A stretch of 20,961 nt of DNA from JANQRA01 sp035762545 (lineage in GTDB: Bacteria > Actinomycetota > Acidimicrobiia > Spongiisociales > ZC4RG35). Under the pieces are notes generated by a model. The model saw nothing but the letters and a program-made list of their open reading frames with translations. It searched no databases and was not told the DNA's origin. Location: NCBI GenBank assembly GCA_035762545.1, contig DASTOM010000033.1:1-20961 (forward strand). The letters run 5' to 3'. Of this stretch, positions 8,273 through 15,680 are shown one piece after another (within the stretch, counting starts at the first letter, position 1; every line of letters begins with the position of its first letter). A program made the translations under genes and the position numbers.

Positions 8273-8721
8273 GACAAGGTCTCCAGACGACCCGATTCCC
8301 AGTCGCCCTCACCGGTGAAGGTCAACGTCCGGGCGCCTGACCCATCGACGTCGAAGTCGACACGCAGGTGGTCCTTGGGTAGGGCGGCCTCGACCGCACT
8401 TCCCCACTCGATCACCAGCACTCCGTCCTGGGACATCTCGAGAACGTCGAGGTCGTCGAACTCGTTCATCGAGCCGAGGCGATAGACATCGACGTGGATC
8501 AACGGCATGAACCCCGACCGGTACTCCCGCACCAGCACGAACGAAGGGCTGGTGACCGGCTCCTCGACACCGAGACCGGTGGCTATTCCCTTGGTGAGGA
8601 GGGTCTTGCCGGCGCCGAGGCCACCGGCGAGCACTAGAACGTCACCGGGCCGGAGACTTGAGGCAAGCCGCGCTCCGAACGCCTCGGTCTCGTCCGGGGT
8701 GTCGCATCGGACGAGATTCAT
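8269..8721 (-). CDS. tsaE: t6A biosynthesis ATPase TsaE
   Basis: The 150-residue protein has the Walker A loop GGLGAGKT at residues 33-40, preceded by GDVLVLAG, then SPSFVLVREY and the HVDVYRLGSMNEFDDLDVLE block, with VIEWG at about 103-107. These are the diagnostic TsaE motifs. TsaE hydrolyses ATP to reset the TsaB-TsaD complex. The ATG at 8721 overlaps the glycosylase stop as ATGA. It sits next to tsaB, as in most actinobacteria. Length is normal. Confidence 0.95.
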   Translation of the reverse strand: MNLVRCDTPDETEAFGARLASSLRPGDVLVLAGGLGAGKTLLTKGIATGLGVEEPVTSPSFVLVREYRSGFMPLIHVDVYRLGSMNEFDDLDVLEMSQDGVLVIEWGSAVEAALPKDHLRVDFDVDGSGARTLTFTGEGDWESGRLETLS

Positions 8722-9299
8722 CGAGCAGCTCCCTCGGCGTTCAAGACCGACCTTGCCAGAGCGAAGTCCTCACGCATCTGATCCTTCACTTGAGGGCGGC
8801 CCCGCAAGGCCGCGGCCGGGTGGAACGTCGGGATCAGCTTGGCTCCGAGCCACCAATCGATCTTCCGGCCACGCATCCGGGTGATGCCTGTCTCGGTGGG
8901 GACGAGGAGCTTGGTGGCGAAGTTGCCCAGGGTGATGACGACCTTCGGTGTGATCATGCGGATCTGTTCCCGGAGATAGCCCTTGCACGAGTCGATCTCG
9001 TCAGGCCGGGGATCACGGTTGCCGGGTGGCCGGCACTTGAGCACGTTGGCGATGTACACATCGTCGCGTGCGAGCCCTATCTCGGAGAGGAGTTGATCGA
9101 GAAGCTGCCCTGCGGCTCCGACGAAAGGCTCACCTTTGAGATCCTCGTTCTTACCCGGAGCCTCACCGACCAGCATCAGATCGGCATCGGGGTCACCGAC
9201 CCCGAACACGACCGTGTTCCGTGTTTCTGAGAGACGGCAGGCCGTGCAGGCGAGCGCCTGGTCGCGTAACTCGAGGAACGCTTGGCTGGTGGTGGTCAC
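8718..9299 (-). CDS. Family 4 uracil-DNA glycosylase (4Fe-4S)
   Basis: The 193-residue protein has motif A GEAPGKNED (residues 45-53), the second motif HPAAALR (His160) and four cysteines spaced like the family 4 iron-sulfur ligands (Cys18, Cys21, Cys89, Cys105: C-x2-C and C-x15-C). The enzyme excises uracil from DNA after cytosine deamination. The start is set at GTG 9299, just before TTTSQAFLELRDQALACTAC. The frame continues to 9422, but that extension is an arginine-rich shadow of the peptidase gene. No good ribosome site precedes GTG 9299. This is the only junction in the operon with a gap (28 bases). Its place between alr and tsaE is not the commonest arrangement. Confidence 0.92.
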   Translation of the reverse strand: MTTTSQAFLELRDQALACTACRLSETRNTVVFGVGDPDADLMLVGEAPGKNEDLKGEPFVGAAGQLLDQLLSEIGLARDDVYIANVLKCRPPGNRDPRPDEIDSCKGYLREQIRMITPKVVITLGNFATKLLVPTETGITRMRGRKIDWWLGAKLIPTFHPAAALRGRPQVKDQMREDFALARSVLNAEGAAR

Positions 9300-9327
9300 G
9301 GGCGGCTCATTGTGGCAAAGGGAACGT

Positions 9328-10215
9328 CTACGGGTTGGTGGCTCGCACCGCGTTTTCGATCGCCTCCGCCGTGGCGGCGAAGGCACCCTCGGCAACCGTC
9401 GCCTTGTCCTCGTCCACAGCACCCACCGAGACTGCGAAGACGACGTCTCCGTCGTATCTGGTGTGGACGGGCCGCAGACAGGCGGCGAGGGCGTCGTGGG
9501 CGCGCACGATGAGTCGGTTCAGCTCGACCCTGGTGAGGGCGGCGTCAGTGGCGAGCACGACGAGTGTGGTGTTGGTCAAGTCGGACGGAACGAGGTTGGG
9601 TGGGCCCGCGACCGGGTCGCCGCCAGTCAGAGACTCCCCACTCACCGAGAACACGTCGCCCACCGGGTTGAGGACGACCAATGCACCGACCCGAGCGTCG
9701 CCTGCATCCGCCAGCGCCGACCCGAGACCACCGGGCCTCATGTGCTCGAAACCGCGCCACTTGGCAGCCGTGGCACCGGTCCCTGCGCCGACGAGGCCGG
9801 GCACGACTTCGTCATCGTTCGCCGCTTCGTAGGCCGCCCTCCCCTGTTCCGGTCCGGGTCGCACCGAGGGGTCGCCCGGGACAAGGTCGAAGATCACGGC
9901 AGCCGGGACGATCGGGACCCGGACCCCAACTCCGGTCTCGTGCCCCCGGCCGTCTGCTTCGAGACCAGCCATGACTCCGTCTGCGGCCGCCAGTCCGAAG
10001 GCGCTGCCACCGGTGAGAAGGATGGCCTGCGCCTGTTGGACACTCATACCCGGCTGCAGAAGTGCGTACTCCCTGGTCGCTGGGGCGCCGCCGCGGACCT
10101 CCCCGGCGACGACGTTCGGTTCGGGGAGAACGACCACCGTGCACCCGGTCATGGCTTCGTTGTCGGACCAGTGCCCGACACGCACGCCGGGGATCGACGT
10201 GATCGTCCCACTCAC
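9328..10215 (-). CDS. P1 (S58/DmpA-like) family peptidase
   Basis: The 295-residue protein reads SGTITSIPGVRVGHWSD at the N-terminus, then GGAPATREYALLQPG, LLTGGSAFGLAAADGVM and NPVGDVF, with SDLTNTTLVVLATDA near residues 211-224. This is the pattern of the DmpA/P1 family of Ntn-like aminopeptidases, which mature by cutting themselves before a Ser or Thr; Thr216 or Thr217 is the likely nucleophile by analogy. Relatives act on D-aminoacyl or beta-aminoacyl peptides and amides, but the substrate here is unknown. GTG 10215 overlaps the alr stop as GTGA and follows AGGAGA, so it is the chosen start. Being coupled to alanine racemase suggests a D-amino-acid or peptidoglycan-peptide link, which is inference. 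Confidence 0.88.
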   Translation of the reverse strand: MSGTITSIPGVRVGHWSDNEAMTGCTVVVLPEPNVVAGEVRGGAPATREYALLQPGMSVQQAQAILLTGGSAFGLAAADGVMAGLEADGRGHETGVGVRVPIVPAAVIFDLVPGDPSVRPGPEQGRAAYEAANDDEVVPGLVGAGTGATAAKWRGFEHMRPGGLGSALADAGDARVGALVVLNPVGDVFSVSGESLTGGDPVAGPPNLVPSDLTNTTLVVLATDAALTRVELNRLIVRAHDALAACLRPVHTRYDGDVVFAVSVGAVDEDKATVAEGAFAATAEAIENAVRATNP

Positions 10216-11285
10216 AGGTATCTCCTGGGGACCCGGGGCCCGATGCTGCACACGACTTCGTACGAGATGGTGTCCAGTTGAGCAGCCCAATCGTCGGCAG
10301 TCACTTCAACCTCACCCTGACTCCCCAGCAGGACGGCCTCGTCGCCGACCGCCACGTCGAGGTCGCCGACGTCGACGACGATCTGGTCCATGGTCACTGT
10401 GCCGGCGAGGATGTGTCCCTCGCCACCAATGAGCACTTGGCCGTGGCCGGTGAGCCCTCGCCAGAAGCCGTCGGCGTAGCCGATCGGGATGGTGACGACC
10501 GTGGCGTCTCTGCTGGTCTCCCGGACTCGGCCGTAGGATGGTCGCTCGCCAGGACCGAGACGCTGCACATGGGAGACGTGGGACACGACTCGCATCGCCG
10601 GGGTCAGTTCGATGCGATCGCGGGTCTCGGCGCAGGGGTGCAGCCCGTACAGTCCGATGCCGACACGACACAGGTCCCTGCGCGCCTCCGGAAAGAGGAC
10701 GGCCCCGGCGGTGTTGGCGAGATGTGACATCGGGAGGGCGATGCCCGCTGTGGCCTCGTCGAATCGCTCGATCTGAACCTCCGTGAAAGCGGGGTCTTCG
10801 TCGGCTACCGAGAAATGGGTCCACACCGAGGCCAGGTCGAGGGTCCGGCTCTCGTCGACCTTCTCCGCCAGACCTGCGACTTGGGAAGGCGAAGCCCCGA
10901 CCCGATGCATCCCGGTGTCGACTTTGAGATGGACCTCCATCGGAACCCGGGTGGCCTCCAGGGCCTCGAGGAAGGAGGTCGAGTAGACGGTGGGTTGGAG
11001 CTCCCAGGCCGCCACGTCGACCGCACTGTCGGGAGTCGGCTCACTCAAGACCAGAATCGGGGCCGAGATACCGGCCTCACGCAGCCGGATCCCCTCTTCG
11101 ACGAGTGCCACTGCGAGCCGGGTGGCGCCGGCGTCCACTGCCGCTCCCGCCACCGGAACATCGCCGTGCCCGTATCCATCGGCCTTCACCACGGCACAGA
11201 CCTGCGCCGGAGAGATGAGCTCTGCGAAGGCCATCACGTTGGAGCGGATTGCCCCGAGATCGATCTCGGCGTAGGTCGGTCTCAC
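10212..11285 (-). CDS. alr: Alanine racemase
   Basis: The 357-residue PLP enzyme starts with RPTYAEIDLGAIRSN and has the cofactor lysine in VVKADGYGHG (Lys34), KVDTGMHRVG near 121-130, and the second catalytic base in PSYGR (Tyr251). It makes D-alanine for peptidoglycan. The GTG at 11285 overlaps the nnr stop as GTGA. Length is within the normal 360-390 range, slightly short. Its place after the NAD(P)HX repair gene and before the tsa genes matches actinobacterial operons. Confidence 0.96.
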   Translation of the reverse strand: MRPTYAEIDLGAIRSNVMAFAELISPAQVCAVVKADGYGHGDVPVAGAAVDAGATRLAVALVEEGIRLREAGISAPILVLSEPTPDSAVDVAAWELQPTVYSTSFLEALEATRVPMEVHLKVDTGMHRVGASPSQVAGLAEKVDESRTLDLASVWTHFSVADEDPAFTEVQIERFDEATAGIALPMSHLANTAGAVLFPEARRDLCRVGIGLYGLHPCAETRDRIELTPAMRVVSHVSHVQRLGPGERPSYGRVRETSRDATVVTIPIGYADGFWRGLTGHGQVLIGGEGHILAGTVTMDQIVVDVGDLDVAVGDEAVLLGSQGEVEVTADDWAAQLDTISYEVVCSIGPRVPRRYL

Positions 11286-12649
11286 CAGGCGAACCGCCCG
11301 ACGTGCTCGACTAGGCCAGCGGCGGTGACAGTCCGCTCCTGGGCCAGTGAGGCACCGGCCTGACCATGCCAGTAGGCAGCTGAGATGGTTGCGTCAAAGG
11401 GTGAGAGGCCTCGAGCCCACAGGGCGCCGATCATCCCGGCGAGGACATCGCCGGTTCCAATCGAGGCCAGCTCGGGTCCGCCGGTGGTGACCAGGACCGG
11501 GAGACCTCCGTCGGACACCATCGTCGGGTTGCCTTTCCTGAGAACGGTGACACCAGCCCTGGTGGCGAAAGAGCGGACGGAATACGTACCGGCGCCGGCT
11601 CCTGCGACCCGTTCGAACTCGCGATCGTGGGGAGTGACCACTACTTCGGAGTCACCTTCCCGTGCAGCGTCCAGACTGGCGCGGGTGAGCCCGCCGGCGT
11701 CGAGCACGACCTTCCTCGCCTTCGCCAGCAAGGGCCGAATCGCCGTCTCATCATCGGCATCGAGCCCCGGCCCGGCGACACAGACCTCGAATCGATCGAT
11801 GCTCTCGGCAGCCTGGTCGAAGGTGTAGGCGAGCAACTCAGGGGCCGCCCGCTGCACCGTTTCGACCTGGCTCGACGACACGACGACCGTGCCAGCTCCG
11901 AAGTCGAGGGCCGCCCGACCGGCGAGGACAGCCGCTCCTACCATGCCAGGAGATCCGCCCAGGACGAGCACCGAACCGGCGGACCACTTGTGAGCCTTAC
12001 GCTCACGAGACGGCCGGGGTGCATCCGATTCCTCGGCAACGAAGAGAGACGGCCTACCGCCCTGGATTCCGATATCCGCGACCGTCACCCGCCCACAACG
12101 ATCGGGGCCCTGTCCCAGGACGTGGCCGGTCTTGAGACACCCGAAGGTGACGGTCTCGACACAGTCGAAGGCACTCTCGTTGATTCGACCGCTGTCGGGG
12201 TCGAGCCCGGTCGGGAAATCAACGCCGATCACTGGTGCTGTCGTCTCCATCCAGGCCAGGACGGAACCTGGCAGACCACCCCGGGCTCCTCCGCCGAAGA
12301 CGGCGTCGATCACCAGATCTGCCGCCACCGGCAACCCCAGCTCTCGCATACGGACTCCGGCAGCGACGGCCCTGGTCCTCGCAGCCCGCGATATGTCGGT
12401 CCTCGGGGATGTCAGCGCGTGCACTTCGACATTGGCGCCCCGGCGTGCCAGGTAGCGCGCGGCTACGTAACCGTCGCCACCGTTGTTGCCGCCTCCGGCG
12501 AGCACCACGACCCTCGACCCATAACCTGCCCCGTGTCTGACCGCGGCGAGGGCAACAGCGTGACCGGCCCGTTCCATCGCTTCGCCCAGATCCCCCTCAT
12601 AGGCCCGGTCGACCCGTCTGAACTCCTCAGCCGTGACCACCGTGAGCAT
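11282..12649 (-). CDS. nnr: Bifunctional NAD(P)HX epimerase / ADP-dependent NAD(P)HX dehydratase
   Basis: The 455-residue protein joins a YjeF-N epimerase domain (about residues 1-205, with AGGGNNGGDGYVAARYL at 51-67 and VDFPTGLDPDSG near 143-154) to a ribokinase-fold dehydratase domain (about 220-455, with SAGSVLVLGGSPGMVGAA, VVTPHDREFERVAG and GTGDVLAG at 398-405). Together they repair hydrated NADH and NADPH. The start is ATG 12649, overlapping the acpS stop as TGATG with GGGGAG upstream; the frame runs to 12940 but only as a shadow of acpS. One oddity is VLDAGGL at 315-321, where relatives usually read DADGL or DADAL. Confidence 0.93.
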   Translation of the reverse strand: MLTVVTAEEFRRVDRAYEGDLGEAMERAGHAVALAAVRHGAGYGSRVVVLAGGGNNGGDGYVAARYLARRGANVEVHALTSPRTDISRAARTRAVAAGVRMRELGLPVAADLVIDAVFGGGARGGLPGSVLAWMETTAPVIGVDFPTGLDPDSGRINESAFDCVETVTFGCLKTGHVLGQGPDRCGRVTVADIGIQGGRPSLFVAEESDAPRPSRERKAHKWSAGSVLVLGGSPGMVGAAVLAGRAALDFGAGTVVVSSSQVETVQRAAPELLAYTFDQAAESIDRFEVCVAGPGLDADDETAIRPLLAKARKVVLDAGGLTRASLDAAREGDSEVVVTPHDREFERVAGAGAGTYSVRSFATRAGVTVLRKGNPTMVSDGGLPVLVTTGGPELASIGTGDVLAGMIGALWARGLSPFDATISAAYWHGQAGASLAQERTVTAAGLVEHVGRFAW

Positions 12650-13026
12650 CAGTCGTGCTCCCCGGTGGCGATGGCCATCACCAACGCAGAGGTGTCCGTG
12701 TGCGTGATCGTGACCAGCACTTCGGTCACACCGAGTCTTTCCGCCCGCGCTGCAGCGGACCCGCTCAACCGCACGGTCGGTCTCCCACCCCCAGTTATCT
12801 CGATGTCCTGCCACCGGATGCGACGCCAGCCGGTCCCCATCGATTTCATCACCGCTTCCTTGCCGGCGAAGCGGGCGGCCAACCGACGCTCCGGTCGGGA
12901 GAATCGAAATGCGTATTCCCGCTCGTGATCGGTGAAGCACCGCTCGGCGAACCGGGGGTAACGCTCGAGGAGACTTCCTACACGGTCGACGTCTGCGAGG
13001 TCGACTCCGAGACCCAGGATCTTCAT
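12649..13026 (-). CDS. acpS: Holo-[acyl-carrier-protein] synthase
   Basis: The 125-residue protein starts MKILGLGVDLADVDRV, with the metal-binding Asp9, and has RFAGKEAVMKSMGTG with the second ligand Glu57. It ends with the VTITHTDTSALVMAIA strand typical of AcpS. It attaches phosphopantetheine from CoA to acyl carrier protein. The ATG at 13026 follows a purine-rich GGGAGAGCTGAGAG run. It is the first gene of the long minus-strand operon. In many actinobacteria glmS stands just upstream; here a transposase remnant does. Confidence 0.95.
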   Translation of the reverse strand: MKILGLGVDLADVDRVGSLLERYPRFAERCFTDHEREYAFRFSRPERRLAARFAGKEAVMKSMGTGWRRIRWQDIEITGGGRPTVRLSGSAAARAERLGVTEVLVTITHTDTSALVMAIATGEHD

Positions 13027-13041
13027 TGGCTCTCAGCTCTC

Positions 13042-13047
13042 CCTATA
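13042..13047 (-). promoter_or_regulatory. Tentative -10 element for the acpS operon
   Basis: On the minus strand TATAGG stands 15 bases before the acpS ATG, implying a very short leader. No convincing -35 hexamer lies 16-19 bases upstream, so this is only a candidate. The stretch 13048-13202 shows no gene and no other clear site. Confidence 0.25.
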
Positions 13048-13202
13048 GCCGATGATGAGTCTGAGCACATCGCCAACACCTTTGGCGCTCAAGCTGCTCT
13101 CGATCTCGCAATGCGCACGATCCTTGACTCTCGACAGAGCACCATCATCCCGAAGTTTTGTTGGCGCACAATCACTCTGCCGGAAGGGAAAGATCAAGAG
13201 CC

Positions 13203-13740
13203 TTCAGACCCGGGCGGCAACTGGCACAAACCCAAGCGTAATTGTATGAGCCGGGGAGGTTGTCGACTCGGCTGATGGGTGGTCCTCCGATGGCGGTGTG
13301 GCCTCGGTGGTGGTTGTAGTCGTGGATCCAATCCGTCATGGCTTGGATGCGGTCGTGGCCTGAGATGTAGATGCAGGCGTGGGCCCGTTCTTCGATGAAG
13401 GTGCGGTGAATCGTTCGACTTTGCCGTTGTGTTGGGGTCGGTGGGGGCGGATACGGACGTGGGTGACTTTGTCGAGGGCTGCAGCGAAGGTCTTTGAGGT
13501 GTATCCGGTCCTGTTGTCTGTCATGACGGCTTTGATCAGCCTGATACCGACGCCACCATTTGCCCACCGTGTCTCGCGAGACCTGCATCTGACGTGCGAT
13601 CTCAGCCTGAGTCACCCCACCAGACGACAACGGACGATCTCTCGACGAGCCCACACAGTGGCCTGGCGTTTGCGTGCACGACGAGCCTCCTTTCGGCTGG
13701 CGGTAGTTGTGCGACCACCACCATGCCACCGGAGGCTCAA
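13203..13740 (-). mobile_element. Decayed IS481-type insertion sequence, internally deleted
   Basis: The boundaries are provisional. The outward edges carry an imperfect inverted repeat: 13724-13740 read on the minus strand is TTGAGCCTCCGGTGGCA, and 13203-13219 on the plus strand is TTCAGACCCGGGCGGCA (12 of 17 identical). The span of 538 bases is about half that of an intact IS481 element, which agrees with the deletion seen in the transposase. No target-site duplication was recognised. Confidence 0.4.
13241..13729 (-). pseudogene. IS481-family transposase remnant (frameshifts and internal deletion)
   Basis: Pieces of one transposase lie in order but in different frames. A basic N-terminal piece (RARKRQATVWARREIVRCRL) runs into a helix-turn-helix TQAEIARQMQVSRDTVGKWW at 13532-13618. 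Almost at once comes the second catalytic aspartate segment MTDNRTGYTSKTF in another frame, followed by PHRPQHNGKVERF with the catalytic glutamate (13336-13536). The frame then shifts again for TIHRTF, DYNHHRGHTAIGGPPISRV and NLPGSYN (13241-13414). The region between the HTH and the second Asp, including the first catalytic Asp, is absent (roughly 130-150 residues against a usual 320-330). It cannot encode an active enzyme. Translation beyond NLPGSYN runs into host sequence. Confidence 0.88.
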
Positions 13741-13772
13741 CTCATTCAGCTGTCAACACGGTGGGGGCTCAA
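13725..13772 (-). repeat. Imperfect direct repeat at the upstream edge of the IS remnant
   Basis: Two copies with the shared core GGCTCAAC occur 32 bases apart: 13725-13740 (GCCACCGGAGGCTCAA) and 13757-13772 (CACGGTGGGGGCTCAA). They may be transposase-binding terminal sequences of the element or of two nested insertions. Confidence 0.4.
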
Positions 13773-13775
13773 CAA

Positions 13776-14615
13776 TCAGAAAAGCTGTCGCGCCCACTCG
13801 TCGAGTTTGGGGATCACGACGTCTGCCTCCAGTGGGGGGAGGTTGAACACGGTGCGGTCGACACCGGCGGCTCGAAGTTCTTCGAGGTTGTCGACCTTGG
13901 CCCCGTAGGCGGTCACCTCGAAGGCATCCGGGTCCCGGCCAGCGGCGGCGACCGCCTCACGAACCCGAGCCACCTGACCGGCTATGTCGTGACGGGTCGC
14001 CAGCGGGATCCAACCGTCGCAGTACTCGACGATGTCCTCGAGAGTCTTAGGACCCGGTGCGGCGCCCATCACGATCGGGGGATGTGGTTTCTGGATCGGC
14101 TTTGGCCACGCCCACGAACGCTCCAACGCCAGGAGATCCCCATCGAAGGATGCCTCATCCTCCGTCCATAGGGCCTTCATCATGAGAATCTTCTCCCGCA
14201 TCACCGCCCGGCGGTCGCGGTAGTCCGTGCCGTGCTGGGCCATCTCCTCCTTGTTCCAGCCGTACCCGACCCCGAAGATGACACGTCCGCCCGAGAGATG
14301 ATCGAGACTCGCCACCTCCTTGGCCGTCCAGATGGGATCGCGCTGGGCGACCAGGCTGATCCCCGTTCCCAGTTTCAGCGTCGTAGTGACGGAGGCGGCG
14401 TAGGCCAAAGCGACGAACTGATCGTGTGTGTGCCAATACTGCTCGGGCAGTGGCGGTGCTCCCTCTTGCCCGCCCCACGGGGTGAGCCGCGACACGGGGA
14501 TGTGCGAATGCTCCGGGAACCAGAGGGAATCGAATCCATGGGCCTCGACCTCTATTGCCAGGTCGTCGGGCCGAATTGAAGTATCGGTGGGGAAGATGAA
14601 GACTCCGTGTTCCAT
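13776..14615 (-). CDS. LLM-class F420-dependent oxidoreductase (TIGR03619-like)
   Basis: The 279-residue protein starts MEHGVFIFPTDTSI and has FDSLWFPEHSHIP, LKLGTGISLVAQRDPIWTAK, the signature GGRVIFGVGYGWNKEEM, and PHPPIVMGAAPGPKTLEDI. These belong to the luciferase-like (beta/alpha) barrel family that uses F420 or FMN; the GVGYGWNKEEM pattern is typical of the actinobacterial F420-type subgroup. The substrate is unknown. The start ATG 14615 is chosen because homology begins there; the frame extends to 14699 but enters the divergent methyltransferase gene. There is no clear ribosome site beyond GGCGGG abutting the ATG. The gap to the divergent gene is only 16 bases. Confidence 0.88.
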   Translation of the reverse strand: MEHGVFIFPTDTSIRPDDLAIEVEAHGFDSLWFPEHSHIPVSRLTPWGGQEGAPPLPEQYWHTHDQFVALAYAASVTTTLKLGTGISLVAQRDPIWTAKEVASLDHLSGGRVIFGVGYGWNKEEMAQHGTDYRDRRAVMREKILMMKALWTEDEASFDGDLLALERSWAWPKPIQKPHPPIVMGAAPGPKTLEDIVEYCDGWIPLATRHDIAGQVARVREAVAAAGRDPDAFEVTAYGAKVDNLEELRAAGVDRTVFNLPPLEADVVIPKLDEWARQLF

Positions 14616-14631
14616 CCCGCCACGGTATCGA

Positions 14632-15651
14632 ATGACCCTCAAACGACAGATCATCGAAGAGATCGCGGATTCCGGGCCGATCCCCTTCGAGCGGTTCATG
14701 GAGATAGCGCTCTACGACCCCAGCGGGTTCTTTGGCGGTGACATCCTCCGTTCTGAGAAGGGAGGGGACTTCCTGACCTCGCCGGAGGTGAGTCCGCTCT
14801 TCGGCGAGACCCTCGCCCAGTATGTCAGGGTGGTCAGGGAGCGAATCGGCGACCCTTTTCAGGTGGTCGAAGTGGCCGCCGGCTCCGGGTCGTTGATCAG
14901 GTCGTTGTTAAAAGAGATCGACGTCCCGGCTGTGGCCGTCGAAGCCAGTCCCGCGGCTCGTTCCGCCCTGTCGTCTCTTGTTCCTGTGTCGGACGAACTG
15001 CCTGAGTCGATCCGCGGCATCGTCATCGCCAACGAGCTGCTCGACAACCTCCCGATGGCACTGGCGCAATGTATCGACGGTGAGTGGCGGGAGCGCTGGG
15101 TGGGGGTCGACGGGCATGACCTCACCTTCGTCGATGCCGACCCCCGTCCCGACGTGCTGGCCTGGCTGGCCGCCTACTCAGGCCCTATCGATGACGGTGG
15201 CTGGGTCGAGGTGCAGCTACAGGCGAGGGAGTGGGTCGCCGACGTCCTGGCGCGCATCGAGGCTGGCGCCATGCTCCTGTTCGACTACGGGGACACTGCC
15301 GAGGGCCTGGCCAGGAGACGGACCGATGGGACGCTTCGGACCTATCGGGCTCACCACCTCGGTCCCCACCCCCTAGATGAGCCCGGTGCAACCGACATCA
15401 CAGCCGATGTCGACTTCAGTGCCTTCCTCGACCTCCACCCCAGCGTCCGGCTTCACCGACAGGACGATTTCCTCTCTTCGCTCGGGTTGAGGGACCGTCT
15501 CTCCGAGCTGCGTCGGTCCGAGCTGGCAGCCGCCCGCGACGGCGATGAGATCGAGCGTCTCCGGCTCCGTACTTTGAAGACACAGGCCGAGACCCTGCTC
15601 CATCCACGCGGCCTCGGGGACTTTCGGGTGCTCGAGTTCTTGGTTGGCTAG
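14632..15651 (+). CDS. SAM-dependent methyltransferase, MidA/NDUFAF7 family
   Basis: The 339-residue protein has the family block GGDFLTSPEVSPLFGETLA (residues 44-62), the SAM-binding VVEVAAGSGSL (78-88), VIANELLDNLP (131-141), and a late FDYGDT, GTLRTYRAH and DITADVDFSAF. In eukaryotes the relative NDUFAF7 methylates an arginine of a complex I subunit. The bacterial role is less clear, possibly also NADH dehydrogenase assembly. The start ATG 14632 gives TLKRQIIEEIADSGPIPFERFME, matching the usual N-terminus. The frame runs back to 14428 inside the LLM gene and that part is discarded. No ribosome site precedes the ATG, so it may be translated from a leaderless message. Confidence 0.9.
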   Translation: MTLKRQIIEEIADSGPIPFERFMEIALYDPSGFFGGDILRSEKGGDFLTSPEVSPLFGETLAQYVRVVRERIGDPFQVVEVAAGSGSLIRSLLKEIDVPAVAVEASPAARSALSSLVPVSDELPESIRGIVIANELLDNLPMALAQCIDGEWRERWVGVDGHDLTFVDADPRPDVLAWLAAYSGPIDDGGWVEVQLQAREWVADVLARIEAGAMLLFDYGDTAEGLARRRTDGTLRTYRAHHLGPHPLDEPGATDITADVDFSAFLDLHPSVRLHRQDDFLSSLGLRDRLSELRRSELAAARDGDEIERLRLRTLKTQAETLLHPRGLGDFRVLEFLVG

Positions 15652-15680
15652 GAACCACCGAAGGGTATGAGACGTCCAAA

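Noticed and set aside
9300..9422. An arginine-rich N-terminal extension of the uracil-DNA glycosylase
   Set aside because: It overlaps the end of the peptidase gene, is low in complexity, and family homology begins just after GTG 9299.
9136..10281. A 381-residue + strand frame across the peptidase gene
   Set aside because: It is antisense to the P1-family peptidase and has no recognisable domain.
11627..12928. A 433-residue + strand frame across nnr and acpS
   Set aside because: It is a shadow of high-GC coding sequence on the other strand, with unusual residue composition and no motifs.
13172..13240. Continuation of the transposase frame (YAWVCASCRPGLKALDLSL)
   Set aside because: The family ends at about NLPGSYN; the added residues look like read-through into flanking sequence after loss of the stop.
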